A DNA stretch of 64,000 nt from Eretmocerus hayati (Eukaryota > Arthropoda > Insecta > Hymenoptera > Aphelinidae), in NCBI GenBank assembly GCA_029851415.1, contig CM056741.1, positions 86,070,282 to 86,134,281 on the forward strand, given 5' to 3'. The position numbers and the translations under genes are program-made. This document shows positions 23,467-35,930 of the stretch, piece by piece; position 1 is the stretch's first letter; each line of letters begins with the position of its first letter. A model generated the notes under the pieces. It had not been told where the DNA came from and made no database searches. It saw only the letters and a program-made list of their open reading frames with translations.

Positions 23467-23895
23467 ATGTCTAAGATGGAATGGGATCCTCTCAGTCACA
23501 AGGATGTTGAAATTCAAGATTTAGAACAAGAAACGGAGCTATTGAAATTGAACAATGAAATCGACGAACACTTGAGACATGAAATTGAGTATGAAAATCA
23601 TACATTGTTTCTTTTCGAGTTGAAGAAGTCTAATAATTTCCGTAAAAAATTTGGGATTAATAAGATAGAGGATAATGGATATTATGGATATGAAGAATGG
23701 CAAAATTGTTTGACGAAATCGAGAGAGAAAAGTGTCGATTCGTCTAGTTTGAGATTTCATCCGTATAAAATTGGAACAAAATATATTACAAATGAAAAAA
23801 CCCATTCAGGGAATATCTCGGGTAGGAAAAAGGAGAGGAACGAAACAGACGAATGCAACGATATCAAGAAAATTTTCAAGAAACTGAGGATTTGA
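23467..23895 (+). CDS. Hypothetical charged protein, 142 aa
   Basis: An uninterrupted ATG-to-TGA frame in AT-rich surroundings. The N-terminal half is acidic and probably helical (residues ~15-60, rich in E, L and N with heptad-like spacing, a possible coiled coil), followed by an aromatic NGYYGYEEW patch and a basic C-terminus ending IKKIFKKLRI. An acceptor-like ATATTCAG lies just upstream (23458), so it could be the terminal exon of the gene containing the RPA-like exons, but joining it to the 22433 donor gives a stop after five codons. No family recognised. Confidence 0.45.
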   Translation: MSKMEWDPLSHKDVEIQDLEQETELLKLNNEIDEHLRHEIEYENHTLFLFELKKSNNFRKKFGINKIEDNGYYGYEEWQNCLTKSREKSVDSSSLRFHPYKIGTKYITNEKTHSGNISGRKKERNETDECNDIKKIFKKLRI

Positions 23896-24782
23896 TTTTA
23901 AAGGGGATAATATAGTGAAATTATATGCGTGACATCATAATTCAATATTCTTTCATATCGAGACACTTTAGGATGTTTTCTTAGGCATGAGTCTCTTAGT
24001 GTAATAATCGGAATTCTATGAAATATTTCGAGTTATTGATTTTTAGTATGACTCATTAGTTAGGTTATATGTATTTTTTGGAAAACTGCAAAATTACTAA
24101 TTGATTCTGATTTCTCCAGTTAATTTTTCAAATAGATCATCAGACAATGTTATGAATTTGATTATATACAAAATTATTGAAAATGTTCTTTCTTGAAAAA
24201 TATCCATATACGATACACGGGGACACCTAAAAGCCTACGGGAACCTACGCAGCCGCCGGACAATGAGCAAACAGCGAGACCCTCCGTATTAAGAAGAACA
24301 TACATTTTCAGAAAAGTTGGTGTCAGCAGATTGGAATATTATAGTAACCACCATAGCTGAAGAATGAAGAAGCAGCATTCTGTGGGACTTAGACTCATGC
24401 GGTCCACTTTACCTATTCAACACAACTGGTGAGCATAGGTTTTCATTCCGTTCTTGGACATTTTGTTATTCTCGTCAGATGGATGAGAGTACTTTTCACA
24501 GATTGTCAATGTAGAATATTCTAAAGTCTTACTTCTTGTCAATGTTCTTGATGGAAGACAAAGTATCTATTGATCTTGACCACTGCAATTTCTTGCAACA
24601 CTCATGAACTCAGGCTACATTCAAAGTCTTTCCTTGATGAATTTATCAGATAACATGCTATTCCAACAACAGTGAGAATATCAAAGACTGTCTGAGAGCT
24701 TGGAGCAGTTCCGCTACCAGATTATATTAACGAAAAGTATCTTCCCCGTATCAACCTATCTGAGAGAATACTTCCAAGGGTA
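23896..24782. other. No gene seen
   Basis: AT-rich intergenic sequence without supported ORFs. A GC-richer patch at 24215-24290 has the look of an eroded repeat, but no partner was found in the window. Confidence 0.5.
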
Positions 24783-26247
24783 CAGTACCTTTCATAAATA
24801 ATGGATCATGCATATCTGCACTATTTTGATGATATCTCCGGTCCCCTTGGGTTTACAGAAATTTTGGAAAAAGCATCTCAAAGGTCTCGAAAAAACCTTT
24901 CGATCCATGTGATGCAAAAAAATTTGGATTTTTTCATGCCTCAAAATCGATGATGAAAATTGAAAAATTTTTCACTTTAATCAATCACCTGTCATTTTTA
25001 AAGAAGTGGCTCGATCGAAAAAATTCTTTCGGCATCTCGTAGCTCTTTTCAAGACCTTGAAAATCCTTTCTTCAAAATTTTCCTACGACCTTCCTGGTCC
25101 AAATTAGAACCATATTGCGACTGACATGTTACGCGTGCGAATGCATATAATTGATGAGAGACGAGTAGGCCTGATATTTTCATTTTTTCATTCACCAGGC
25201 AGAGAATCATCATTTGAAACTGTGATAAAACATATGTTCTATGTAAAATTGTCTGAATCTTCAGAAAATGAAGTCAGAATCCCTCTAGGGGGCGACCGAA
25301 GCAAGTTATAAGTAATTTTTCATCGAGAATTTAGATTTTCTCGGGTAATTCTGTTTTTACGAGCTTTTAAAATTCGCCATTCACTACAAAACTCTGATCT
25401 CGGCATGGTGGATGGGTTTTGTGGATTGATATCGATCATATGGTATGTGGACAAAAACGAACTTTGTATGGAATAGATTCACCTCGTTGGTTGGTAGCGA
25501 TCAAATAGCCTCAATACTCCACATTTTCAACTAAAGTACGGCCAGTAACCAGTATTTGTGTTGCAATCGTTTTAGTCCACATACCATATGATCGATAACA
25601 ATCCACAAAACCCATCCATCATACCGAGATCAGAGTTTTGTAGTGAATGGCGAATTTTAAAAGCTCGTAAAAACAGAATTACCCGAGAAAATCTAAATTC
25701 TCGATGAAAAATTACTTATAACTTGCTTCGGTCGCCCCCTAGAGGGATTCTGACTTCATCTTCTGAAAATTCAGACAATTTTACATAGAACATATGTTTG
25801 ATCACAGTTTCGAATGATGATTTTCTGCCTGGTGAATGGAAAAATGAAAATATCAGGCCTACTCGTCTCTCATCAATTATATGCATTCGCACGCGTAACA
25901 TGTCAGTCGCAATATGGTTCTAATTTGGACCAGGAAGGTCGTAGAAAAATATTGAATAAAAGATTTTCAAGGTCTTGAAAAGAGCTACAAGATGCCGAAA
26001 GAATTTTTCCGATCGAGCCACTCCCTTAAAAATGACAGGTGATTGATCAAAGTGAAAAATTTTTCAATTTTCATCATCGATTTTGAGGCATGAAAAAATC
26101 CAAAAAATTTTTTTGCATCACATGGATCGAAAGCTTTTTTCAAGACCTTTAAGATGCTTTTTCCAAAATTTCTGTAAACCCAAGGGGACCGGAGATATCA
26201 TCAAAATAGTGCAGGTATGTATGATCCATTATTTATGAAAGGTACTG
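24783..26247. mobile_element. Long-TIR non-autonomous element, mariner-like ends, 1465 bp
   Basis: It starts CAGTACCTTTCATAAATAAT and ends with the inverse, flanked by TA on both sides (24781-24782 and 26248-26249), as in Tc1/mariner. The arms 24783-~25460 and ~25570-26247 are highly similar inverted copies around a ~110-bp loop. The 61-aa ORFs at 25126-25311 (+) and 25716-25901 (-) are mirror images of each other and probably not genes. Same family as 29097-30186. Confidence 0.88.
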
Positions 26248-27129
26248 TACATTATAGAAAGAAGGCATCATACAGCGAGAACTATAAGAGATACTTCGTC
26301 ACGAAATCTGGACTACTTTCTTACCTCAAATCCGAACTCTTATCTGGTTGAAAAGCTACCCATTCAATGTGGATTCTCGATTTTGCTTTGTTACAGCCAA
26401 TCGTATCAGATCGATCATAAGAGAAGTGAATCTTATAACCAAATTGTTCAAAAAAACTACTAAAACTCCTACAAGGGGAGTGAATAATTTCTGACTACCC
26501 TAGGAATGATTTCATTACCATATACTTATTTTTTCGTTCAAGGCGGGGGAATCTTCGTCACTAAATAAGTCGTGTTTGAGAGGGGGTATACGGTTCTTTC
26601 AAGTTAGTCCCTACAATCAAAATAATGGATCAGTTTTACACTCCAGGTGTACACTTGGGATGTACAATACTTTGTTGATTTTACCAACATGGCTGCACTT
26701 TGGCTGGGAATGAAATCAGTTATTATCCACTAGCTCTTCTCTCAGATTTGCCACGAGCGAGAGGGTCCTAAATTGAATCTAAATTATTGAACTATTTGGA
26801 AGAAAATTCAGGAAATATGGCGCTACAGTCACCATGAAGATTCCATAACATTTTTGAAGCATCTAGATGCAACATACTCGATAATCTTCCTTTAATATTC
26901 AAGAAATATTGCCACGATGGGTACTGCGCATTCACGTCAAAATATTATAATGGGGCTCCAGGCATGACAGCGTTTCCAATCAACTAAAAGTGAACTATCG
27001 AGATATGATGGAGTCTAGAGATAAGGGGAATTATTTCGGCTCTTGAAAGATTTTCTGGGATGCCTGCGAGCGATTGAGAATAATCCCGGACTAAGATATG
27101 CCCATTGAAATATCTGAGCATATGCAATA
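26248..27129. other. No gene seen
   Basis: Unique-looking intergenic sequence with short ORFs only and no recognised repeat beyond C-rich patches. Confidence 0.5.
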
Positions 27130-28040
27130 TTGCAACGATTTTTCAGAAAAAGTTTCGGGGAGCCGGCTCCATCGACAGTTTCTCAGTAGAAGTTCGGGAA
27201 GCCACTTTTATTGACAGCTACCCGAGAACTTTCAGAAACCTCGAAGAAACTTCTCAGCGAAAGGTTCAGGGAGCTGAACCCACTCACACCTTTCGCAATC
27301 TTCCCGCAACAGTTCCGGGGAACCGGTTTCATCGAAATCTCTTCAAAACCTTCCAGAAACCTTCCAGCGAAAGTTTTGGGAAGCCGGTTTCATCGGCAGC
27401 TTCTTATTTCCTTTTAGAAACATTTCAGATGAAGTTTCGGGGAACTAGTCACATCTACCCCTTTCGGAAACCTTTCAGGAACCATTCAGCCGAAGTTTCG
27501 GCGAGCTGGTCTCATACACACGTTTCGGAACCCTTTCAAGAATCTTGCAGTACAAGTTTCGGGGAGCTGGTTCCATCTACACCTTTCGAATACCTTGCAG
27601 ACACCTTCCAACGAAAGTTTCGGGTAGCTGGTTTTATTGACAACTTTCGGAAACCTTTTAGGAACCTCTCGGCAGAAGTTTCGGGGAGCTAGTTACATCT
27701 GAACATTTCAGAAACCCTTCCGAAACCTTTCAGCGAAAGTTCTGGGGGCTGGTTTCATCTACACCTTGTAGGAATCTATCAAAAAGCTTTTTGAAACCTG
27801 TCAATGAAAGTTATGGCGAGCTGATCTCATCGACACCTTTCGGAAACCTTTCAGGAACCTTTCAGAAAAAGTTTCGGGGAGCCGGTTTCATCTATACCTT
27901 TCAGAAACCTCTCAGAAACCTCTCAGCGGAAGTTCTGCTGAACTAGTGTGATCTATGCCTTTCGAAAACCTTCTGGGAATCTTTCAGTAGAAGTTTCGGG
28001 GGCCGGGTTCCATCGACAGCTTCTTAAAACCTTTCAGATA
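27130..28040 (+). repeat. Minisatellite, ~60-62-bp unit, about 14-15 copies
   Basis: The motif GAAAGTTTCGGGGAGCTGGT with variants recurs near 27147, 27187, 27258, 27309, 27369, 27429, 27491, 27552, 27612, 27673 and 27734 and onward, followed each time by TTTC...AAACCTTTCAG. Because the period is close to a multiple of three, one frame stays open for 195 codons (27105-27692) with a ~20-residue repeat. No start context or homology supports translation. Confidence 0.85.
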
Positions 28041-28710
28041 CGTGTCAGTGACAACTGATCGATCTTTCCAGGAAAACTCTGACGAAGATTTTTTGAGGAG
28101 CTTGAAGCAGTCTTTCCTAAAATCCTTAATGAAATCTTTCCTGAAAGGTGCTCAGCAACTTATACTGAAACCTTCCAAAAAGTCCAGTGGAAAGGAACTT
28201 TAGCCTTGCTGGCGAGTATATGAAAAAGAACAAGTGTAGACGGCTAAGCTCGCAAGGCTGCCGTGTCTTATATACGCTGAGATGAACCGTTTCAACCTCA
28301 CACATTTTTTCCGAACTCACTTACTTCTTATTAATCTAGAGGACACCTCGATCCACTTGAACACATTACTCCTGTTCTACTAAAGGGTAATCTCGAGTCA
28401 TTCCCCCCTTGACAGCGTTTCGTGCATTCATATCTCTCTCACAAATTTTGACTATCCCCAATTTTTCACGTCAAGATTTCAGCTGCGTTAAGACACCCGA
28501 ACTCGAAAGAATCCATTGTTGATGTCCACCAGTTATATCTCGACCCTCGGACAGTCGAACACGCATGAAGTGCAGCGATGCTGCCGTGTCTAGCAGACAG
28601 CGCAGATAGCTATCGCTGCTATACCGGCACTGTTCATATTTTGTGTTTGATTATTCGACGACGTGCGTTATTTTGGTTTTGTTGCAATAAAACTTGTCAG
28701 GGCCACATTA
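28041..28710. other. No gene seen; possible promoter or 5' UTR of the next exon
   Basis: Mixed composition that becomes GC-richer towards 28560. A short hairpin-like stretch lies at 28150-28320. Confidence 0.4.
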
Positions 28711-28848
28711 ATGGGCGCAACCGTCACACAACCGTGCGAACCAACCTCCGGGCATGTGATCAATGAGGAGATGCGATGGATCAAACGCCCATGGAATGCT
28801 CATCTGTATGCCTCAGATGCCGATGGGTATCAACCTTTTCACTTTTGC
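28711..28848 (+). CDS. Possible first coding exon, unknown protein (46 codons)
   Basis: An ATG in ATTAATGG context opens a frame of exactly 46 codons that ends at a near-consensus donor TTTTGC|GTAAGTA in phase 0. The peptide (containing EEMRWIKRPW and ASDADGYQPF) is compositionally normal, and base composition here is richer in GC than the surroundings, as in exons. I find no matching downstream exon before the transposon at 29097, so the gene may be truncated or have a long intron. Confidence 0.4.
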
Positions 28849-29096
28849 GTAAGTAAATGGGCTTATGACCTTAATTTGCCCCCATAATTTATCCTAATTT
28901 GTGCCGATTGTGATGGGTCAGCTCGAAACAACCCTTCTGTTGCCAAGCATTAGGTTACACCAGTAAGCTTATCCCTAATCACATGCTCTCAAATACTCTC
29001 AGGCAGTGGGGAAGAAAAATGGCCGTTGGTGCGTCTAGATGTGGAGAATATAGGTAGAGGATAGGTGCTACTTAGTGAGAGGAAGAGAAGGAATAC

Positions 29097-30186
29097 AGTA
29101 CCTTTCATGAATAATGGATCAAGTAGGGTCTCACTAAAACAGTGATATTCCCAATATACTTTGTCGTATGGGAAATTTGAAAAAAGCATCTGAAAGAACA
29201 CAAAAAAATCTATCGATTCATGTGTTTAAGACATTCATTGCGTCCTTTTTGATCGCTCGTAGTCAACGATGAAAATCTAAAAAACTTCTTCTTCAATCAA
29301 TCACCTACAACTTTGGCGGGAGTGATCGGATCACAAAAATTCTTACGGGATCTTGTAGATCTTTTCAAAACCTCCAATTTCCTTCTTCTAAAGTTCTCCC
29401 TACGACATTTCCTGTCTGAATAACGAGCTTGGAAAGAAAACTTTGTATTACATGGACTGCTCATGGAGCTACCGAAAGTGGCGCCTGTTTCGTCTCGCCT
29501 TGCTCTACTCTAGCGCAAAAATTCATCAATAAATATCATGGCACATGATTTCGACGTAAAATGATCTCATCTTTCAGAATATTTGATCAGATTTTGTCTT
29601 GGATTAGAGGCAACCCCGATTTCTCAAGTTTTATTGGGAAAATTGATTCATTCCATGTTTTGTCCCTATAGAACACATTCAAGACATAATCTGATCAAAT
29701 ATTCTGAAAGATGATATCATTTTTGGTCAGAATCATGTGCCATGATATTTTTTTGGTGGATTTTCGCGCTAAAATAGAGCAAGGCGAGACGAAACAGGCG
29801 CCAGCTTCGGTAGCTCCATAAGCAATCCATGTGATACAAAGTTTTCTTTCCAAGCTCGTTACTTGGACAGGAAGTGTCGTAGAGAGATTTTTGAAAAAAG
29901 AAAATTGTAGGTTTTGAAAAGATCTACAAGATTCCGTGAGAATTTTTGTGATCCGATCACTCCCGCCAAAGTTGTAGGTGATTGATTGAAGGAGACATTT
30001 TTTAGATTTTCATCGTTGACTAAGGGCGATCAAAAAGGATGCAATGAATGTTTCAAACACATAAATCGATAGATTGTTTTGTGATCTTTCAGATGTTCTT
30101 TTCAAAATTCCCGTACGACAGAGTATATTGGAAATATCACTGTTTTAGTGAGACCCCACTTGATTCATTATTTATGAAAGGTACTG
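29097..30186. mobile_element. Long-TIR non-autonomous element, second family member, 1090 bp
   Basis: The terminal CAGTACCTTTCATGAATAAT and its inverse match the ends of 24783-26247, and internal blocks (GAAAAAAGCATCTGAAAG, the ATCAATCACCTACA region) are recognisably related but diverged. The arms are ~500 bp. The left flank is TA and the right flank CA, a mutated TA duplication. No coding capacity. Confidence 0.87.
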
Positions 30187-30472
30187 CACGTTCGATAGGA
30201 TCCATTCATTGAGAGGTTTGAATACGTTGTATCGCTCTGCTAACTTATTTCACATCCTCAGGTCTCGGTTATCTGAAGATTTCAACGTGTGTTGAAGGAT
30301 TTCCATTCACATAGATTGGGGTGACACTTATTTTCCAAGTTTCAATTCTCTTCGTTGCTCACGCACGAATCTTTCTTATTTTCTAAGTATATGGAGAAAA
30401 AACATCTCCTGAGCAGTTCCGAGGTGCCATAACGGTATCCCAGGAACACAATTTTTAGCATTGAATAGCCTA

Positions 30473-30829
30473 TACTGAAAAATTCGCCCTCCCAACTGTC
30501 CGTGTTTTGCAGATCATTTCAATTTTCTATGGCGCCTTTTGTCGCTTGCAGAGTATCGAATGACACTATTTCGATTTTGGGGGGAACACGATTGAGATAT
30601 CAGTTTTGAGGTACAAGTTAACCCCAGCACGGTATAAGTCAGTTTTGCATAAATTGTTGATACCACGCAAGGGGGACCTTAGAGCTCAAAACTGATATTT
30701 CTATCGTGTATTCCGTGAGATTTCAGGTGGAAACTGTGTATTTCGATATTTTTCATGCGACAAATGGCGCCACGAAAAATAAAATGGATCTCCGAGACAC
30801 GAAGGGTCGGGAGGGCGAATTCTCTAGTA
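30473..30829. mobile_element. MITE, ~160-bp TIRs, TA target
   Basis: TACTGAAAAATTCGCCCTCC on the left corresponds to inverted GGAGGGCGAATTCTCTAGTA on the right; TA flanks both ends (30471-30472 and 30830-30831). The arms match through GGCGCC and the ATCAGTTTTGAG inner block around a ~50-bp loop. Confidence 0.75.
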
Positions 30830-30831
30830 TA

Positions 30832-31626
30832 CCAATATTCTACGGAAAGCCTATTCTTTAGCCTACAATTAGGTAGTCTACCTTGCGTGGCTCATTGATT
30901 CAAGATGATATTCTCATGAACCGATCAATATTCATCATTCAACTAATCAATCAATTGTACAATTAATCAAGTAGTCTATTCTCCCTTTCTATTTTAGGGG
31001 AATAAAAGAGTGTATATTCTATTTGCGCACATGATAAAGACCCCCGCGGGATTTTCAACTCGAGTAAACTAGACATTATTTGAATAGAAGAATTAAAAAA
31101 TCTACACATTATAGGTAAGACTTGTGTTTGCTTCGGTAATTATCATCTAAATGACACAATAAATGACACATAGACAAGTATCGCGACCCGAAACTCAGCA
31201 TTCAAGTACGTTTGAATAGTGAACTTTCCATGAGCTAGCTAGTGAACGACATTCAGGCCTGGTTTTCGTTGATGAATCATTCAACCTCAATTTTTGAGAA
31301 TTTTATCAAATCTAGCTACAGCTTTCTCGAAGCCACACGAAAAATTCAAAAAGGCGACGAGTGCAGAAATACCATCTGTACACAGTATACTGTGTCAATG
31401 TTAACGTTCGATTCGGGATCCTAACCTCCACAATGGCCTGCATTTTCCACAGCTTCCGAGACAGATATCTCAATAACCGTGACCGATAGGGAGCCAACAC
31501 CATTTGAATATTTGCTCAGCACATTTCAATCTATCTGTATGCCAAGTCTCGTAGAAAATTACAACAACCCAGAAACAATGTATTTGGTGCGGGGTCCTTT
31601 GAAGAGAAAAGAAATTACAGATATAA
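30832..31626. other. No gene seen
   Basis: AT-rich sequence without supported ORFs. Confidence 0.5.
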
Positions 31627-32241
31627 AGAGAATATAGAAACTATTCAGAAGATATACTTAATATATTTAATACCTTTATTAATGATGTTATTAATTGTAT
31701 TAGGAATTCAGAAATATTGCTATTCGCTGATGACATTAAGATCTTCAGAGAAATGAGAATTCTAGAAGATGCAAAAGATTTACAAGAAGATCTGAAAGCT
31801 TTGTCAAAATGGTGCAAAGAGAATGGACTAGCATTTAATTTAAAGAAATGTAAATCAGTCAGGTACTATAGAGCTCAAAAGCCTAAGGTATACTACACTC
31901 GTTCTATTTTGAATCAGGATTTGGAATGCGTAGATGAAATAACTGATCTTGGTGTTGTATTTGACAGAAAACTCACTTTTGAAAGTCACATGAATTTTAA
32001 AATAGGAAAATCTATGAGAATGCTAGGATTTATTAAGAGAAAATCAAGTGACTTCAAGAACGCTCGCACACTTTGTACGCTCTATACTTCTTTTGTAAAA
32101 TCCCATTTTCTATATGCCTCTCAAATCACAACACCAGAGACCAAAAGGGGTATAAAGGAGTTTGAGACAATCCAACATGAATTTTTTAGATTCCTGTCTT
32201 TTGTTTCCGGAACCTCAATGAGGGTCACAGACTATAATTGA
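31627..32241 (+). pseudogene. Non-LTR retrotransposon (LINE) reverse-transcriptase fragment
   Basis: The open frame contains the catalytic FADD box (LLFADDIKIF), preceded by an FNTFINDV stretch as in the palm of LINE RTs. It continues into the W-C-x-x-N-x-L-x-F-N-x-x-K-C-K block and the DLGVVFDRKLTFESHMN thumb region typical of jockey-like elements. The fingers domain, endonuclease and the C-terminal part are missing, so the copy is truncated at both ends. The frame ends at TGA 32239-32241; a shifted frame stays open to about 32437. Confidence 0.85.
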
Positions 32242-33665
32242 TGTCCACGGCAAGTATGCCGAATCTCCGATCCACAACTTCTATGTCCATAAAATTTCCC
32301 AGGGATCATTTGAATTTTTCCAGAATTGTCCAGTGCTCCTTTCAAACGTTGTTACAGAAAATACGGAACAGTGTTTATACAGTATAAATGAGAGTAGAAT
32401 GGACGTCCTCCCTTTGGCTATCAGCAAGATATGAAAGTAGTAGCACGACTGTTCTTGCAGTATACGAGACCTTCTGAATTGGGGATTGGATAGAGATTAA
32501 ATGGAATAAGAAATTGTCCAGAGATCCTACATCAAATACCATATCACTCTGTAGAGATCGAATCATTGAAGAGATTGGTCACACCACTCAACAGGCAATG
32601 ACGGAGTTAGTGACAAAACAAAAAATAATTGTTCTATAGGATTAACATTAAGATTATTCATCCACACACAGAGCTATGACGACATTTCATTCTCGCTGCA
32701 GTCGAATGAAACCTAGAATTTTAGTTCACTCACTACGCCATTTCAAGTAACACAAGTGGTATTCATTCACCTGAAGACCATACCATCCTCTCCTCTTTTT
32801 TGAATATTTGCGGATTAAATACTAAGTAAGCTGAATGCTGAGTTGCGCCACATGCAACATACGATGAGAGAGGCCTTATGGGCTATGTTTTAAATCTGAT
32901 AAAAAATAGAAACAAAGGAAGACTCTTTGCAGACTTTGAACCATTCTAGACTCCCGATAATCCAGGAAGATTTACGCTTATTGTTAGATTACAGATACTT
33001 TGGTAACTGTTGAGAGCTAGATGGTGAATCAGGGGGCCATAGCATGTACTCCAACTCACTGTTATGGAATGCTGTGACAACTCCGAGTTCCAAAACATGA
33101 CCAAAAACATGACCTCTCAGCAGTACTGCCTCTCAGACAGAAAATACATGAAATCACACCATTTGGGATCATCAGCATTTGAATCTTATTGGGAAACATG
33201 TGTTCATCCAAATGATGGTAATTTAATCCATGTCAGGGAACATGAAGGATCATAGAAGGATCAGGTTGTGACTCCATAGCCATACTGCACAATAGAATGT
33301 ATTCTGGAAACTTCTTTCCATGGCCAAGAACTAAGGAAAAAGTATGATTACCATCACCAGGAGATAACACTTCAACAGCAACACCCATGGCTCTCAGATG
33401 CTGGGAACCTGACAGAGATCCTAGTGTTGAAACAAAACAAATATTTAGCCAACCTTGATTTCCATCATGTCTACATGGAAGTCAATTATGGATGACAGTT
33501 AGTATTGTAGATAACTGACAGCTATAATTGACAATTTATACATCTTACAAAAGTAACTCACCAGTGAACAATCAGTCTTCTGTCTCTCCACACAGAAAGA
33601 CAGAGGATGGAGCAGTTGTGCTTTTTGACGCCTTCTTCTTCTTATTGGCATCCGAGGTGGGAGAG
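32242..33665. other. No gene seen
   Basis: Possible decayed 3' remnant of the LINE up to about 32440, then intergenic sequence with short ORFs only. Confidence 0.5.
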
Positions 33666-34137
33666 ACGTAATCTACTCCTGTGAACCTGGCCCGCCAAAT
33701 TGGGCCAAGATATGCTTGTGGTAGACCGGAATTTGCTGGATTTGCTTGTTTAAGTCTCGAATTTTGGGCCGGCTGCGTTTTTGAGTTACGAGCCCTCAAA
33801 GTATCCCAATTCCACCCCCCACTCCTCCTTCCGTGCACTTACAGAAGTGCCCAGATCTCCGCGAATTTAGCTGCTGGAGGGACGCACGCGGGCTCAAATT
33901 GAAGCTTGAATTTTGGGCCATCACAAACAATTATAAAAAAATCCAAGTAATCGCGTTGAAGTACCAAAAAACTGCTCGCAGTGTCCCCGTGTATAAGCAA
34001 ACGGGCGGGTGGTCGGCGGAGAGGGGACAGTCGAGGGAGAAGAGGAGAAGCCCCGCGCAGACGCATCATCGTTCAAAAAACTTGTCTGCTGCGCTGATGT
34101 GCAGCATCTGATCTCGTCGTCGTTTATCACGCTGTGC

Positions 34138-34335
34138 CTACACCGGTGCCGAGGTCGACGAGCACCCTGGGCACTGGCCCTGGACTCTCGGTGCTCTTTG
34201 GATGAATGCGTGTGTTACAGGGAGAAGCTGCGTGTCATCCTGGACGACGTCGCCAACATGTACTGTGTGCCTGTGCACCACGACGCCCGGGGCTCCACGC
34301 CCGACCTGGTGCACCGGCGGTGGTCTTCTATGTAG
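34138..34335 (+). pseudogene. Exon-like fragment inside left TIR
   Basis: The frame from 34178 on has strongly GC-biased third positions and reads LALDSRCSLDEC, then YREKLRVILDDVANMY, then VHHDARGSTPDLVHRR. The preceding ~40 bases show the same bias in another frame (YTGAEVDEHP), implying a frameshift. Composition differs sharply from the AT-rich surroundings, as expected for a captured host exon. I do not recognise the parent protein. Confidence 0.5.
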
Positions 34336-35643
34336 ATTGAGCATATAAGATTCAATTCAAAGGCCTGGGAGCTTCAGAGTCAAATTCTTATCTTTTCGAT
34401 ATTGGGAAATTGTCATCCAAGTTCCTGGTGTTAGAGCTCTATTGCATACTCTTCCAGACAAGGAAGCAGGAATTCCATCACTTAAACCTGCCATCTCATC
34501 ATGCATCAATAGCATTTCAATGAAAAGAATATAACCCACCAGTTGATCGTTCAATCAGTTTGAAGTGTAATATTAGTGATGCAAAACTTGAGTCACTCAA
34601 TATTTTCAGAAGCGCTTTGACTCCTACAATTTCCAAGATGAAGATCTGTTTGGAGTTTCGTCAAAGCTTGAAAATGAGAACTTGTCATTGTTAGTGTAGG
34701 GATAAGATCATCCTGCCAAATTTGGATGTTCTGATATTCTTTAGTGCAATTCTACAGTAAACACTATATCATTTCACTCACAGTTCTCATTTGAGTGTCT
34801 CATCTATCATTTTGTAAACTGATATCCGAGTCTACACATGACCAACACTTCAAAATCTTTTCACCTAGCACCGATTGCCTAGAAGTCTTGCATGTATACT
34901 AACAGTGTTGCAATGAAAAGACCTCAAAGCATTAATAGCACCAGATAGAAGTCAATGAATCTAAGTTGATGTCACTATTCTATCCGTTCCACTCTCAAAG
35001 TCAAGGGTAGAGTATTTCTTCACCAATTCCAAAAGAAAATTATTTAAACAGTGTGGGTATGGACAATTCAATTTAGACTTTGCATGATTCAAACATGAGA
35101 TATGTAATTAGCCATAAGTGATTGGCAGTACTTTGAATGGTCACTAGCACAATATGTGACTTTTGATTGTGCCTCTATTCTCACTGGAGAGGCTCTGAGT
35201 TGACCAAGTTCAGCACCTCATAGAACTGAATAAGCTGCAAGCCCTGTATAGTGCGCTTGTATAGTGCTGAGATTCCACTGATGTGAAATACTTACTGTAG
35301 GAATTTCAATCGCATGAAAAAGCATAAGATCAGTTTATACCATACAATGTCTTCCAAGAATAAATGAGACAAGAGAACCATGAATCAAAATAGTAAGACT
35401 CAATTTCAATTCATGATGATCAACTCAATGTACAAAGACTTAACACATTTAGAGTCAAAGGAGAATAGTTTTTCGGGTCCGCATAATCCTAAAACTATTG
35501 TGTAAAAATGTCTTGGCCTCAAAGTATTGCTGAAAAAAATGCAGATGAGGCACATTCGCAATCACGGTACTTTTGTCTAGTCCCATTCCAACGAGAGCGT
35601 GAAAAAGACGTAGCTTGTTAGAGGACTGGGCAAGAAGACCGCC
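34323..35643. other. Interior of MULE-like element, no gene
   Basis: AT-rich filler without supported ORFs. Confidence 0.6.
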
Positions 35644-35735
35644 GCACTACCGGCAGTCCGGTAAATGTTGTGCCATTAAGCCCATGTAATCATATGGGCT
35701 TAATGGCACAACATTTACCGGACTGCCGGTAGTGC
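35644..35735. repeat. Perfect 42-bp palindrome with 8-nt loop
   Basis: 35644-35685 and 35694-35735 are exact reverse complements around GTAATCAT. It lies at the inner edge of the right TIR and has no counterpart at the left TIR, so it is a separate event such as a tiny MITE or a fold-back replication product. Absence of any mismatch suggests that it is recent. Confidence 0.92.
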
Positions 35736-35930
35736 GCCGCCGGTGCACCAGGTCGGGCGTGGAGCCCCGGGCGTCGTGGTGCACAGGCACACAGGACATG
35801 ATGGCGACGTCGTCCAGGATGACACGCAGCTTCTCCCTGTAACACACGCATTCATCCAAAGAGCACCGGTAGTCCAGGGCCAGTACCCAGGGTGCTCGTC
35901 GACCTCGGTACCGGTGTAAACACAACGTCT
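35736..35930 (-). pseudogene. Exon-like fragment inside right TIR
   Basis: Inverted copy of 34138-34335, differing at a few positions that change S to Y, N to I and Y to S in the same frame. It shares the frameshift zone, so the fragment was already broken before the TIR was duplicated. Confidence 0.5.

Noticed and set aside
23539..23805. 88-aa - strand ORF rich in I, F and L
   Set aside because: Antisense shadow of the 142-aa ORF; its hydrophobic look comes from the complement of lysine/glutamate codons.
25126..25901. Two near-identical 61-aa ORFs, one per strand
   Set aside because: They are mirror images in the arms of a long-TIR element, so their similarity reflects the inverted repeat and not protein conservation.
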